NCBI GenBank assembly: GCA_021613335.1
Contig: JAJTWR010000365.1
Location: forward strand, 1,268,501 to 1,332,500
Reading direction: 5' to 3'
Origin: Whitmania pigra
Lineage: Eukaryota; Annelida; Clitellata; Hirudinida; Haemopidae
DNA: 64,000 nucleotides
The position numbers and the translations under genes are program-made. Shown piece by piece: positions 22,728 through 35,292 of the stretch (the first letter of the stretch is position 1; each line of letters starts with the position of its first letter). The notes under the pieces were generated by a model. That model saw nothing but the letters and a program-made list of their open reading frames with translations. It was not told where the DNA came from and ran no database searches.

Positions 22728-25229
22728 TTATTGGTGCACTTTATGAATAGCCGAAAATAGTGTTAGGAGGAAGACAGCAACTGTTGATGATTCCGAAATT
22801 CTGGCTGAAATTCCAAGTTGGTCTTCTTGGGTGGTTAAAGTAACTTGCGAGGTTGTTACTGATGTTTTCGTTGACATCGCTGAAGCCATTTTCCAAGTCG
22901 CGGCCGAAGTTCTTGAAATCATTGCCGAGTTTACTGGAATGACCTTTTTAATTTTAACTATCGGAATTATCACAGCGTTTGATTTGCATGAACGATTGCT
23001 GCTTGATCAACTTTGATTCATTTATTAGTTATAATTTTGCTGGTAACACATTTCATTTAATCCATCATCATTATTATTATTATTATTATCATCATCATCC
23101 TCATCACAGTAATCATTTTTTTGTCAAAAAGGTTGAATGGATCACGCAAAATGTATCGATGAAGTTTGCATGATTTCATAAAATCACCTGTGGTTTGCAG
23201 ATTGAAGTCCGGAAATAAAACTGAAATGTTGGATAAAGGTGTTAATAATCTTAAATAATTGGTTATTTTTTAATAACTATACATTTTCATCAGGACATAA
23301 GCAATAACATTTGTTCAAACCCAATAACATAAAGCCTTACATTAATTTATTATATTTAGTAATTTGTGCAATATTATAACATTTAAAATATTTAAATAAT
23401 AAAAATTGAATGGCTAAGAAACCTCAACATAATTTTAATCAATTTGACTTTAACGTTAACAAATATCGATTGTTTGTTTATTGAAGACTTTTGTTACTGT
23501 TTAGCTATTCTTACTTGCAACATTTTCTGCATTTATGCTGTAGTTCTTCAGTTCCTGTCTGGTTGTGCTATTAACTTTTATGATCACCTTTAACCTTTGA
23601 ATAACAATATTTTTAATATCAAAAAGTTAAACTGCTTAACATCTTTCAAAAGATATTTGCCTGTTATCTGGAATCATTATATTTGATCTATCAGTTTCTT
23701 AAAATACCTACATACTAAAATAGTTACATAATAAATTATGATGTAATTAAATATTTTTTAATTATGAATTATCTTGTTCTAAACAGACATCAATGACTTG
23801 TTAATTAAGTGGTACTGATAGAACTTACAGTGGAACTGATACGACCAAGTAACCAATTCCCACAACAAATTCTTTAATTGCATGCTTTCCCACGTAAAAT
23901 TGACTCAATGTACCAATATTCAGACTTCCGTTGTAAATTGTGCTATTGAAAGATCCAAACAATTTCTTGGCTGTATATAAAAATAATTCAATTTGCTATT
24001 AGTCCTGTAATATATAAATTCGTGTAATTCAAAATATATTTACTTTTGAAATCGACACTAAAGTTATCAATCGCTTTGTCGAGAATTGGTCCAGAGGCGT
24101 ATGATCCGTTGCCAATAAAATATTTGTTGATGTTTGAACTTGAAATTAGTCCTTGCAATAAATAAAGCACCCTGAAGATTTATATTAACAATTATAATTA
24201 TTAACATTAGCTAAAATTATTAAAGTTGTTAAAATATACCCTTCCCGTCTATCCAGTTTTAGTGCTCTCACAGGCTGTTGCGAAATGTTTTTAATTAGCG
24301 AAATAGCCTTTAATTGAATGTTAACAGAGTACAGCAATCCAAGGTTTGTGGCGACATAGGCCATCCTAGACTTAGCGTCAAGAGCCAAATCAATTATCGT
24401 GCCATTTCCTGAAAATGTCGACATTTCTTCATTCATTTTATAATTACGTGTTGTTATTATAATATTTGCATAAATTACAAAGAAAATGATTAACATAGGA
24501 TTAGAATTAATATTACAAGTTATATTTAATCAATTACAATAACAACTTATGAAGAAAGCTTTACTCCACCCATAATAAATAAATAAGATCGGGAAAAGCA
24601 TGTAAACAGTATGTTTTACTAGCCAGCATTTAACCTTTAGCAGATGTACAAAGCATTCCACCTACTCAAAATAACACTTTAATCAAATGAATAAATAAAT
24701 AAATTAATTAGTACCTGTAAAGGTTAGCGGAGTCACAGTTGATCGACCAGTTGAATTTGAAATATAATATAAAAATCCAATGTATCTTTTTTCTCCTAAC
24801 AACAACTCATCCTTATCCACGTCAAATCTGTAAGAATTATTAGGACTGGCAGGGGACTGAAATGTCCTGAGTAACTCAAGATTTGTTGACAATGAGACAA
24901 ACTTCCTATTCGCAACATCGTTTACAATGATGCTTTCTTCGACAAAAACTTGGGCCTCTTTTGAATTAAATTGTAGAAATTACAAAAATATATTCACAGA
25001 ATTTAATTAGATGGTTGTCGTATCAGGTAATGTTAATTTTCTTAGTTGTTATTGGGTAATGAATTAGTTAAATTGCAACTAAAATATGTTCAAAACCAGC
25101 AATACAATATTTAATGTTTATTTTTGCAAATGTGTTTTCCCAGAGAGTTTTCTTGGGACCTAATTATTTTTACTCACCTGTACGTAAACCTAGAAAACCT
25201 GTACAAAAAATAAATAAAAATATTTTCAT
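22728..25229 (-). CDS. gene F: single-cassette beta-propeller-like GPI-type protein
   Basis: Exons on the minus strand, 5' to 3': 25178-25229, 24715-24957, 24240-24408, 24044-24171, 23829-23970, 23515-23594, 22728-22933. The total is 1020 nt, 339 residues, with the same phases as gene E. Exons 1 and 3-6 have exactly the same lengths as in E (52, 169, 128, 142, 80), so E and F are direct tandem paralogues. Exon 1 is a signal peptide (MKIFLFIFCTGFLGLRT). Candidate blades include ESIIVNDVANRKFVSLS, YRFDVDKDELLLGE, IDLALDAKSRMAYVATN, LKLDRREGVLYLLQG and FNSTIYNGSLNIG-like segments. The final exon is Thr/Ser-rich and ends in a hydrophobic stretch (STVAVFLLTLFSAI) followed by HKVHQ. GPI anchoring is inferred; the short polar end makes a one-pass membrane anchor possible. 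Confidence 0.83.
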
Positions 25230-26040
25230 ATTTTCATTTGATGAAGATTCTCAGCAGCTTAATCGCAAATAAAAGTAAAATCTGTTTATTTCTGCTATTT
25301 ATGTGAATACATCTATGGACCATCCTAATATTGTTTGAAGCAATTCAACCATAAGCTCGACCACAAGTTGGCTCAGAGTTTTGCAATCCTGCCTGCGACG
25401 ATAAAAGCAGTAGTCATGACGTTGCTACCCAATTTGCTTTGCCTCAAGCGCTCTTCGGACGTAGCGCCACATCAATGTTTGACAGTAAGCTCCTCTGATG
25501 GCATGTCGCTGGCCCTGTGCAAGTAAATCGGAGCTTTAGAAGCCTCTTTAACAATAGTTTATTTTTGTTCATGAATGCGGATTTTCCCGCGACATTCATA
25601 TGGCTAACAAAGGGAACGAAATACAACCGGTCGTGATTGGAATATCCAAAACAAATAAAAAACAACCTTGGTTGAAATATCAATAAGCAGTGAGATATCA
25701 AGAAGATTAACAAAAATGAACAAGAATTTAATTTTTAAAAGTTTTGAACGATGATTGGTGAACTCCAAATTAAATATAATGAGCCGTGTTCGAGGGAAAG
25801 CCTTTAAAATCGTGGTGAATAAATGCAGGTTTAGCGATTATTGCACACACAAAATCATTTTTTTAAACAAAATATCACTAACAATGTGAGCATTTTGTCA
25901 TATAAAACAAAATCATACAACACAATGTTCTTTATAATACTTTCTCATGACGATTATCAAAAATGGATCTACCTATTCAAGCCATTCAAGCGGAGAATTG
26001 TAGGATTATGCTTGAAAGATGAGTGGGTCTAATATAACAA
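25230..26040. other. 5' flank of gene F and unassigned sequence
   Basis: Between F and the retrotransposon. A GC-richer patch at about 25370-25530 differs in composition from its surroundings and has open frames on both strands, but neither resembles a known protein. The rest is AT-rich and featureless. Confidence 0.35.
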
Positions 26041-27566
26041 CAATTAAATATTTTATATTTATTTATTTATTTATTTATTTTTTATTAAGTGGGTAGAGGA
26101 CCGAAGCCTCTTACCTGCCCACTATCAAACAGCAAAGCAATGATGAAAATTAACGAGAGGTTCAATCAGTAGTAAACGAGAAAAGGAGACAAGTCATATT
26201 CATTGAGAAGGGATGTGAAGCGACTATAGGTGCTAGCTGAAACTAAGCTATTAGGTATTTTATTCCAAATGTTAATAATTCGATTTGTGAAAAAATATTT
26301 GGTGTTGTCTATTGCACAAAAATATGACCTTAGTTTAAATTGATGACCTCTAGTGGATGAGTAGCTTGCAAAATGAATATGGTTTTTAAGGTGAGTTGAT
26401 GTTAAATTATTGATGATCCTGTATAATAAGCAGAGGTCAGCTATTAAACGGCGATGTTCAAGCGATTTAAGTTGTAGAGCCTTGAGCCGGTCATGGTACT
26501 TTAGCTGTCCGACAGCAGGGATGGCCTTGGTAAATTTCTTTTGGATGTTTTCAATGTTCTCGATCAGGTATTTATGATGAGGGTTCCAGACCTGACTGCT
26601 GTACTCTAGGATTGGTCTGACATATATGCAGAAAGCTTTGGTGAGAAGATTCTTGTCCCTGGAGGTGAATGATTTGAGAATCAGTCTTGAACGGACTGCA
26701 GCTTTGTGTGTGATGTTGTCAATGTGAAGCCAGAATTTTAAGTCAGAGTCTATGATGACACCAAGATCTCTGGTTTGATCAACAGTGGTGAGCAGGATAT
26801 CGTCGATGTAGTATTGTTGTGGGCAGGGTCTATTCCTGGAACTGGTTTTAATTGAGCAATTAAAGCATTTTTCCTTGGCTAGGTTTAGCTGCCATTTCCT
26901 GCTCCATGTAGTGAGTGAGTCGATGCCTCTCTGAAGATCATAATCTTCCATTGGCAGAGATTTGTAAAGTTTAATATCATCGGCAAATAGTTTAATTGTG
27001 ATATCCTTAGGTAGAGAGTCAACTATGTCATTGATGTAGATTAGAAACAAAGTAGGGCCCAAAACACTTCCCTGTGGCACACCACTTGTTACGTCAATCG
27101 AACTGGATATTGAGCCATTTATGAGGACATGTTGTTTTCTTTGATACAGAAAATCGGAAAGCCACTGATACAAGTTTCCAGTGATACCATACGATTTAAT
27201 TTTGTTCAGTAATTTCGGATGAGATACAGAATCAAAGGCTTTTTGAAAGTCGAAGTAGATTACATCTGTTTGCTGATGTTGTTGCTGTGAAGTGGTCCAG
27301 TCATAAACACACTCCAGCAAATTTGTGGTGGTCGATTTTAATGGTCTGAATCCATGTTTTTGAGGAGATATTAAGTCCAGAGAAATTAAATGATGTAGAA
27401 TCGTTTTGTTAATTATTTTCTCCAGGACTCGACAGCAGGTACATGTCAATGAGATTGGTCTGTAGTTCGAGGGGCTAGATGTTGGATGTTTCTTGTGAAT
27501 GGGAATGACATGAGCTGTTTTCCAGATTGTGGGTATAAGTCCGCTATTAAGGGAGAGATTAAAGGG
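26041..27566 (-). mobile_element. non-LTR retrotransposon, 3' part with reverse transcriptase
   Basis: A 467-codon open frame (27569 to 26166) covers most of a reverse transcriptase: NYRPISLT, AFDSVSHP, GVPQGSVLGP and the catalytic LFADDIKLY (FADD box), then a thumb and C-terminal region with ILEYSSQVWNPH and LEHRRL. This layout is typical of CR1/L2/Rex1-like elements of the Jockey superfamily. The frame is intact, but the element is 5'-incomplete. No endonuclease is present, and the fingers region runs into the CCCGTC-rich inverted repeat at 27567. Downstream of the stop is a 3' end with (TAAA)n at about 26055-26080. The copy looks young because the frame has no lesion, but it cannot be autonomous. 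Confidence 0.9.
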
Positions 27567-28391
27567 CACCCCGTCATAACAGCCCGGCGACAGAATAGCC
27601 CCGACAAAACAGCCCCGTCGAAACAGCCCGGAGTCAAAATAGCCCAGGACGGAAAAATCCCGTCAAAATGGCCCCGTCAAAATAGCCCCGACAAAATAAC
27701 CCGGCGACAAAATAGCTCAGGACAAAACAACCCGGCGACAAAATAGCCCCGCCAAAACAGCCCTGTCACCAGGGTCGGACTGGCTTAAAAAACCGGCCCG
27801 GGAAATTTTATTTAACTTCTAGTTTGATCAACTTAAACATAAGAAACACTAGAGTCTAAAATTTCTATTCACTATTAACTATTATAACAGCTTTTTCATC
27901 GTTTCACTAGTCGATGCTAAAACATCAATGATTTCATTGTTATTCTTGGAAAAGAGTCTTTCTCACAAGACATCAGCATGAATGATCGTAGAATTGACTG
28001 GTTCAGAAAATTTATTAATCTGCTCTATTTCAATTTTGAAAACGACCTCTCACAAGCAACTTGTGATAATGTTAACACAAATTAGTAAGCCAAATACAAA
28101 TTTGAATAAGCAAGACTATGCAAATTAAACTTCTGGAGAACAATAATAACAACAAACAATACTCAAAACGGTCAAAGCATTCAAGCCACTAATTTCGAAT
28201 TAAATTTTGATTCAGTTTCACAACATTTTTTAAAAATACTTTGACATGGAGTTTATTTACATGGGGCTATTTTGACGGGGCTATTTTGTCGCCGGGCTAT
28301 TTTGTCGCCGGGTTGTTTTGTCCTGGGCTATTATGTCGTCGGGCTATTTTGTCGGGGCTATTCTGTCGCCGGGCTGTTATGACGGGTCACC
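27567..28391. mobile_element. inverted-repeat element with CCCGTC/AATAGCCC subterminal repeats
   Basis: The left arm (27567-27770) consists of repeated GTCAAAACAGCCC / GGCGACAAAATAGCCC units. The right arm (28261-28391) carries the reverse complement, and the outermost 40 bases match closely. Ends resemble those of the MITE at 21979-22340. The interior (27771-28260) is AT-rich without coding signal, and starts with CAGGGTCGGACTGGC, which looks like a separate hAT-type terminus. I see no target-site duplication, so this may be a compound or rearranged insertion. It interrupts the 5' part of the non-LTR element. Confidence 0.65.
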
Positions 28392-28471
28392 TGTCTCGAT
28401 CGAAAACAACAACCGCAAACTTAAAGTATTTATTAACATAAACACTTCTTGTATAATCAATAACTCTGTTG

Positions 28472-28556
28472 TACAACTGGTGTTGTAGATTCAGATGTAG
28501 TTTCTACTGTTGTAGATTCAGTTGTAGTTTCTACGGTTGTAGATTCAGTTGTCTAC
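28472..28556 (-). pseudogene. orphan Ser/Thr stalk fragment
   Basis: On the minus strand this reads as an eight-residue repeat of the type TESTTVET, about three copies, then TPVVQQSY and a stop. Composition and repeat style match the stalk exons of the propeller-like family. No cassette exons are adjacent, so it is probably a leftover of a deleted member disrupted by the neighbouring insertions. Confidence 0.45.
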
Positions 28557-28559
28557 TAT

Positions 28560-29850
28560 CAGCAGTAACTCCCACAAATCAAACGAAACACGAGTATCAA
28601 CGTAACAAGTCTCGAGGAGCGCAAAAATGGTAGCCTGCAGGTTGTGGCTAGCTATCTATGTAACAATCGTCATTGTCATCGCCATCGTTGTCGTCATCAT
28701 CACCATCATCATCGTTGTTATTACCATTATTAATTGATGTTGTTATTACCATTGTAATTAAAAAGTTCCTAAGTCAGGTCAGTGGTGTAACTACATTTGG
28801 TCGATGAACCGATTGACTTACCCCAGATTGATAAAACATTTTATACAACAATATTTATTTATGCATATAGATTGTCTGAAAAAACTTAGTGCAATTTTGC
28901 CTATGAGAGGCTCTCTTCTTTGGCTTTCAATATGAATGTAAAGTGATTATCTCATCCTATCAATGTAGACATTGAACAAGTGTTCGATAAGTTTATACTA
29001 CGCAGTAACTATTATTATAGAATTTTGCTGGGCGCGGGGCAGCTTTAAATCGTTCAAAACATTAAATAAAAAGGGTTCCTAAGTTTTAATAAACTTTTAA
29101 GTAGTAATCTCTGGCTCTCTAAGTTGTGTTCTATATTTTACTGTCTTAATGTAGTTTACTGTATTTTACTAATAGCTACTGTCTTTATAACCGGCTTGGT
29201 TGATTTATAATCGCCTTTTTCCTACTCCAGTACTCATAAGTCTTCTATTTCAAAATCTTCAAAGCATTAATTAAAATTAGTTCCCGATTTTTAAATTTTT
29301 TTTGAATATTCGTCCCTGGCTCTCTGATTTATTTTCTGTTTTTTTAAACAATCTGCCACTTTACATCTCTATCGGTTGATTTTTGATGGCCTTGACAAAA
29401 ATGCCCTAAAAAGGGGCTAGAATAGGGGCAGTTATCACCTTCGTCGTTTGCTTAGCCTATCATGAAAAACGAAAACAATATTTTCAGGATGCAATTTTTT
29501 TTTAATGGTTTATGAGTTTATTGAATCAAACAAACAAACCGTTATATACACAGAAAAAACAAAAAGCGAAATGACTAAATAATTTCAAAAAAACCCAAAG
29601 GGTGGAAAAACCGTCCGAGCTGCACATAGCTTTAATAAGATGAAAAATAAGGAAGATAGCTCCACCGCAACAACAAAATTGAGTTGGAAAATATGCTTTG
29701 AATTAACACCTGTTTCTCTTAGAAAAAAAACACATCATCCGGAAGGAAACTGCCAGGTGTGCCCTCAGGAAGATGTAATGTCCGGCCCAGTCTGTCCTGA
29801 GGGAAGAAATTAGATTCAAAACAAATCTAAGATGAATCTATGCTTAGCAA
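28560..29850. other. unassigned region
   Basis: Contains a CAT/CGT-rich simple-repeat patch (about 28660-28730) and otherwise AT-rich sequence with no convincing gene. Near 29780-29800, CCGGCCCAGTCTGTCCTG loosely resembles the complement of the hAT-like end at 27770, but I see no target duplication. Confidence 0.35.
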
Positions 29851-29856
29851 TCCGGC

Positions 29857-30284
<428 letters not shown>

Positions 30285-30598
30285 CCATTTTTTACATATG
30301 GATCTGCAAAAATCGGAGTCACTTAAGAGAATCTTTAGTAAAATTTTATTTAATTCATTATTAATGTAATCCTATTATTATAAGAATAAATATCAATCAT
30401 TTTACATAACTAAAACTAATTAACAAGCCAAAATCTTAATTATGCAACGAACCTTAACTAACTAAATAAATAAATAAATGGCGATAGCCCCTCATTGGTT
30501 ATCTCGATCCTTAGAACTAATCGCTGACTTTGAAGTGAAACCGCCAAATTGGGATTTTGAGTATTTATCTATAAAATGAAACAATTGTAGAAATAATT

Positions 30599-31371
30599 TT
30601 GTTAATTGCCAATTTGACCCTCGTCATTGCAGCACAGAAGAATTTGTTTTTAGAAGAGGTGGTGAAATTGGCAGACGAATTGATTATCATGACATCAGTT
30701 CAACATATACAGACAATCCAGGAACCAACAATAGATGTTGATGCTGTCAGAAGAACCACAGGAACCAAGAGAACACCGGAGCCATTCACCCCAGGTCAAC
30801 GACCAAAAGTTTGTCATGCACACATTTATTTTGGTTATGAGGCTAAATCTTGCCGAAACTGGTGAGTATGGCCAAACAAAGGAGTGGTGTCCGAGTTGCC
30901 CAGTCTCGAAATGCTTGTCCGGAGTCTCACAAGCCAATGTCGGAAAACTAGAAGGGGCTACTTCGGTTGCCACCATCGAAGGTGCCTCTACGTTTTTTGT
31001 CGCTTTTTTCACAACAGCTAACACCATACGTCATCAATTCAAGTTTCTAATCGACACCGGATCAGCGGTATCTATCATTCCCCCAAAAGCGTTATCAAAC
31101 ATTTCAGTTCCAATCAGAGCGACAAACGTCAAGTTGAACACAGCCAAAGATATGCCTCTTGAGATTCATGAAGAAGTTACTAACTATCAGCAGTGGAGAC
31201 CTCCGAAGAGATATTGACGATATTTTGGTAGCCTCAAACAATGAGCATGAGCATCTACAACACCTTAGAACTGTCTTTCAGCGGCTCGAGGAAAACAACC
31301 TCCGGATCAACGTCACTAAATGCATGTTTGCTCAGAGCTCTGTAAACTGCAAAATGATAATAAACTACTAG
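30599..31371 (+). mobile_element. decayed Ty3/Gypsy retrotransposon fragment (gag end, protease, RT piece)
   Basis: Read in three frames, from left to right. First is a gag C-terminus with a Cys-His motif (KVCHAHIYFGYEAKSC) of the CHCC kind seen in CsRn1-like Gypsy elements. Next is an aspartic protease start (FLIDTGSAVSIIPP). Then comes a reverse-transcriptase piece from the catalytic motif (IDDILVASNNEHEHLQHL) to LRINVTKCMF. The protease runs directly into the RT motif at about 31203, so several hundred residues are deleted. Frame changes lie between gag and protease and again before the RT piece. A second, different copy is at 36.44-37.93 kb. It is non-functional. Confidence 0.85.
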
Positions 31372-31379
31372 ATTATTAG

Positions 31380-31923
31380 ATTGTATTTCCTAGGATCTCT
31401 CATTATTTGACTCAGAATACGAGCTGGCTTTTTGTCTTTTTTACGCTTTAAGCACTCACCTCTTCACTGGAGGCTTATCTTCACACTCGTACTCAATAAA
31501 TCAGCGTGAATACAAAAATTATCAAACAAAATGTTAAAGGTAGGCAAACAAACCTCGTAAATATCATTGCTCTGTTTCAGTTACAAAAATATTTTCAAAA
31601 CCTTACGTGTGGCCGATTTTCGAAAAATTCCAAATTCTAAAAGTAAAGTGATTATGTAAAAATGGCAAAATCTTCTAAAATATCGGTCTTATCTAACTAT
31701 TATTATCAATAACTAAATATTTGGTATTTCCCCATTATATAGGCAAGTTAAGGCTCAAAAACTAATCCAGGAAGACCTTAAAAACTTTCTGAACGTGAAA
31801 AACCAGTTGTCCTCCGTGAAGCTTACAAGGGGTTTAGACATAAATATAAGTTAAATTTGGAGGTTACTCTATGGACCATATTCAGGTGCCTTCAGAAAAG
31901 TAGTTTATTCAGGGACGCGTGCA
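31380..31923. other. unassigned AT-rich sequence
   Basis: No gene or repeat structure recognised. Confidence 0.35.
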
Positions 31924-32070
31924 GGTTAGCCGAATGGGTTACGTGCCTGCATACGGCGATAATGGCAACAGTCGTAATGAAACCCGGCCTGCACTGCCGT
32001 TAGCGCCCTTGGGAAAGAGCGCTATATAAATGGTTGCAAGAAGCGCCTCTAACGCTATGCGTATGGCGCT
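31924..32070 (+). repeat. tRNA-derived SINE copy 1
   Basis: A tRNA-like head (GGTTAGCCGAATGGGTT as A-box region, degenerate B-box) is followed by GAAAGAGCGCTATATAAATG, then a second partial tail unit. The same family is at 42511 and 52217. It is not a functional tRNA, because the stems do not close. Confidence 0.65.
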
Positions 32071-32084
32071 ATATAAATGATGTT

Positions 32085-33140
32085 ACGCCCCCCCCCCTTG
32101 ATTTTATAATAAACTCTAAAAAAAAAAGGTCATCTCATATTTTACGAGGGTTGCCCCTTGAATTTTGGCTGGAATCGAAAAAATGTCGTCTTCTCAAGTT
32201 AGGCGAGGGCTCCCCCCCCCCTGAAAAATGCTGAAATTACGTTCCTGAGTTTATTAAACGTTAGCGCAAGCCATTTCTAATGGAGGCTCACAAGAACATT
32301 CGGCTAAAATGGGTAAAATAGACTTTTGAGATGAACTGGGATTTGGTTATTTTGAGTTATTCCAGTTTTCCGGAAAATTGCACGAAATGTTTGTCTGAGT
32401 TCAAAAAACTTTATAACTAAATGTATGTGTTTCAGTACACTGTGTGAAAAAAATGACCTGTGAAAATTCTTTATATATAAAGTTATCGTTAACTGGGCCA
32501 AGTTTTTGCAAAGCACTACAGGCTAACAGGTGCAGCGTGACTAAAAAACGGGCCCGAACTTTTGAAGCGTGTTGATTTTATAATTTTTGTAAAAATGGAA
32601 TGCAACTTCAGTTATGACTAAGACTGTGTTTTAAATATTATATCAAAATATGAGAGTTTTATGGGTTTTATTTTTTGTACTACAGCGTATGTATGAGATG
32701 ACCTCCATTTAGTTCTATGCATTGCTTGGGGCGAACACACAAAATTTTCCATGATGCTCTTACAAATTGACCTAGGAATAACTCTGATCTATTCCCAAAT
32801 GACTTCCTTAAGTTCCATGATGGTCCTGGATCCTTGGCGTTGCTTCTTTCATGCCATGTAAAATAAGGTTGATTAGTAAATAAATAGATCATACATCGAG
32901 AAAGGTGTGTAACAAATTTAGTTTTGGTTCAGAAATGTCTTATGCGCTATATCATTCAATGACGCATCAAACATGACCAGTCATTGTAGTCTGCAAGCGT
33001 AGGGAAATGCATTCCGGTTCTTGATTAGCACCATTATTCAATTACAAATGCGTATATAATTTTCTGCTAGCTTCCTGGAAAACAGACGGAAACAGCGGCC
33101 ATGTTTCAAATAATTGACTCATGAACTCCTCTTCTGTTAT
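32085..33140. other. unassigned region with poly-C tracts
   Basis: Two short C-runs (near 32090 and 32212) flank a segment that may be repeat-derived. No coding gene is recognised. Confidence 0.35.
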
Positions 33141-33145
33141 TATCT

Positions 33146-34010
33146 ATGACATACATGTGACGTCATGCATGTGTGTATTTTATTAACTTCCAAAAATGAC
33201 AAGCACTTCTAGATACAGGGTTGCAAAATATTGCAAGCCAATCAGGTAGCACAAGAATATTAATTAGGAATTAAAATATAAAACTACTTTAAATTTTTAT
33301 AATCAGAAAATACACTGATCTGAACATTTTGAAATTAAATTATTACTCTTAACCCAAACCCCGATGCCAATACTAAGTTATTAAAACAAACTAAACGGAG
33401 CCGGTTAGATAAACAACAAGACCGGAATGTCAACCTTTAAATGTAACCATCACGCGACGCGGGCACCACGGGGCCCGATGTCCCACAGATATTATTTTAA
33501 CTCAAAACCTCATTAGGTCGATTCCCGATTAATATTCATGCTCTATCTGATTGGCTTTTGCAACTCTGATCTAGAAGTGCCTTTCCAAAAATGTAAAGTC
33601 ATTTCTCTCTTAAATGAAGATTTACAGTTTAATAAATTTTGTTAGTAAACTTTTTTTTAAATTCTAAATTCCTTTTGTCAAATGTCATTATCCAATTACC
33701 TATTACTCATCTAAAAATTGACTAAATAATGGACTGTCACATGAACTCACCCTATGACATTTGCAATACCTCGATAACACGAAAGGTTGAAACGATTTTG
33801 TTGGCTCTGCTGATAACATTAAATGGCCTGGTCGAGTGATAAGAGGCATATTTTTCTTTACCAAGACCAATGAGAATACGCTAATAATATCAAGCATTTA
33901 CAGTGAAGTGATTCATTAGTCACATGAATATTACCCAATACCAAGAGAGCGCCCAGTACATAAAGGGACGTAAACAACCCTTTGTCGAAGTTGGAGTTCC
34001 GCTTAGTTTT
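33146..34010. repeat. stefin 5'-flank segment, duplicated at 35976-36435
   Basis: Two blocks, 33146-33240 and about 33655-34010, recur in the same order at 35976-36065 and 36075-36435 with perhaps 85-90 percent identity by eye (for example CATGTGACGTCATGCATGTG). In the second location the sequence between the blocks is missing. The segment includes the presumed stefin promoter. Confidence 0.8.
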
Positions 34011-34040
34011 TTATCGCTATTTCAACTTAAATTCGTAAAG

Positions 34041-34572
34041 ATGAATCTCGGTGAACTTTCCCCATCTGAAGATGCTGATGCCGAGACTCAGAGTCTAGTT
34101 GACAAGGCTGGACGTTCGATAGAATTGCTAGATTTTTATCGGCGGCACAGCATTTCATCATTGCAGAACATAACTAATGGAATCGGTTTTTTAACAGGTC
34201 AAGCTCCAAGTGTTTTCCAAATTAAAAAAGCAGTTTGATGTATTTAAAGCTCTTAGATTTGCAACCGATCCTAGGTTTGTGGGCGGAGCCATCTACTTTG
34301 TCAAGGTTAGTTAACAAGAAAGTGAGATTCAGTAGTTTATTGCTTTTGGAAACTGATGGTGATTTAATAAATTATTGAGCTAATATGTAATACGGTGCAT
34401 GTTGATTAAATGTATCAATTGCTAACTTTTGCAGGTTCATCTTGGTGGTGATGAATGTGCCCATCTGATGATTCACGTATCCCTTCCCTGTAATGGAAGC
34501 GAACCAGAACTTAGCGGTGTCCAATACCCAAAGACCATGGATGCACCAATAGTTTACTTCAATCGCAATTAG
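34041..34572 (+). CDS. stefin (type 1 cystatin), cysteine-protease inhibitor
   Basis: Three exons: 34041-34106, 34198-34305, 34435-34572; 103 residues, all phase 0. This is the classic vertebrate cystatin B gene structure, with breaks after LVDK and after YFVK. There is no signal peptide, as expected for cytosolic stefins. Exon 1 is MNLGELSPSEDADAETQ. Exon 2 holds the first inhibitory loop, reading RFVGG where QVVAG is usual, so the leading Gln is changed. Exon 3 holds VHLGGDECAHLMIHVSLPC and ends in Tyr-Phe-Asn-Arg-Asn. Stefins block papain-like proteases by inserting the N-terminus and loops into the active cleft. The first intron would start with GC (AAG/GCTGGA) rather than GT. The 18-residue spacing from ETQ to the conserved VFKA supports this splice. 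Without it the frame stops shortly after. Confidence 0.82.
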
Positions 34573-34981
34573 ATTCCTTATTTAGCTTCTGACGGAGTCA
34601 GATTTGACATTATGAGACATTCTGATAATCTTGATTGCCTTTTACATTTTTTGACATGAGCTAATTAAATTCATTCTTTTGCAATGGAGCTCGCTTAATT
34701 TATCATTGTTTGAAATGTGATGGCCATCATAATGATGAAAATTATTCATTTGAGTTGACATGTGTTACGAAGTAGGTAGCTATTCATTAAGGAGCTGACG
34801 CATCTAAACCTAAGCCTGACAAAATCAGAAATAATATAATAATTCTTTCGTGGAACTTCGTTTGTATTTGGCAATGTGGTTTGAATCTCTGAATCATGTT
34901 CATCATGAGAGGCACATCCTTAGCCTTTAGGCCGTACAGGCTCACATGAGAACTCAGTCTGCAACTTCCCATTAATAATAT

Positions 34982-35292
34982 TGAAATAACTCGGGAGTCC
35001 GCAAATAAGTAAGTTAACTAATAAGTTTATTAGAGCAAGTATTCAGTTAACGGAACTGAATAATAGAAGTTAAGTGTTGAAGGATTGAGGTTCTTAAGGA
35101 TGCAAATGAATATATTTCAATGGGCTTCCAAGTCTTGATTCTCGCTATTTGTCAGGTGATTATCGAGAATGCTTTTCTGTAGCCGAAATAGATACCACGT
35201 GCCCGAAAAAGATGCCAAATATAATTAAACATAAATTTAATTATTTTAGCAATATAAACTTAATTAATTTCCAAAAATCTAAGTTTACAACA
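34982..35292 (-). mobile_element. solo LTR with ATAT target duplication
   Basis: 311 bp starting TGAAATAAC and ending GTTTACAACA on the plus strand, closely matching the LTR at 62888-63195 over its whole length. ATAT precedes (34978-34981) and follows (35293-35296). The orientation is given by the copy at 62.9 kb, where coding sequence is on the minus strand. A solo LTR arises by recombination between the two LTRs of a full element. Confidence 0.85.

Noticed and set aside
22831..23016. Plus-strand ORF over gene F's last exon
   Set aside because: Antisense to a last exon that is in phase with the rest of gene F.
27770..29800. A second hAT element bounded by CAGGGTCGGACTGG and CCAGTCTGTCCTG
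   Set aside because: The ends match only loosely and no 8-bp duplication is present.
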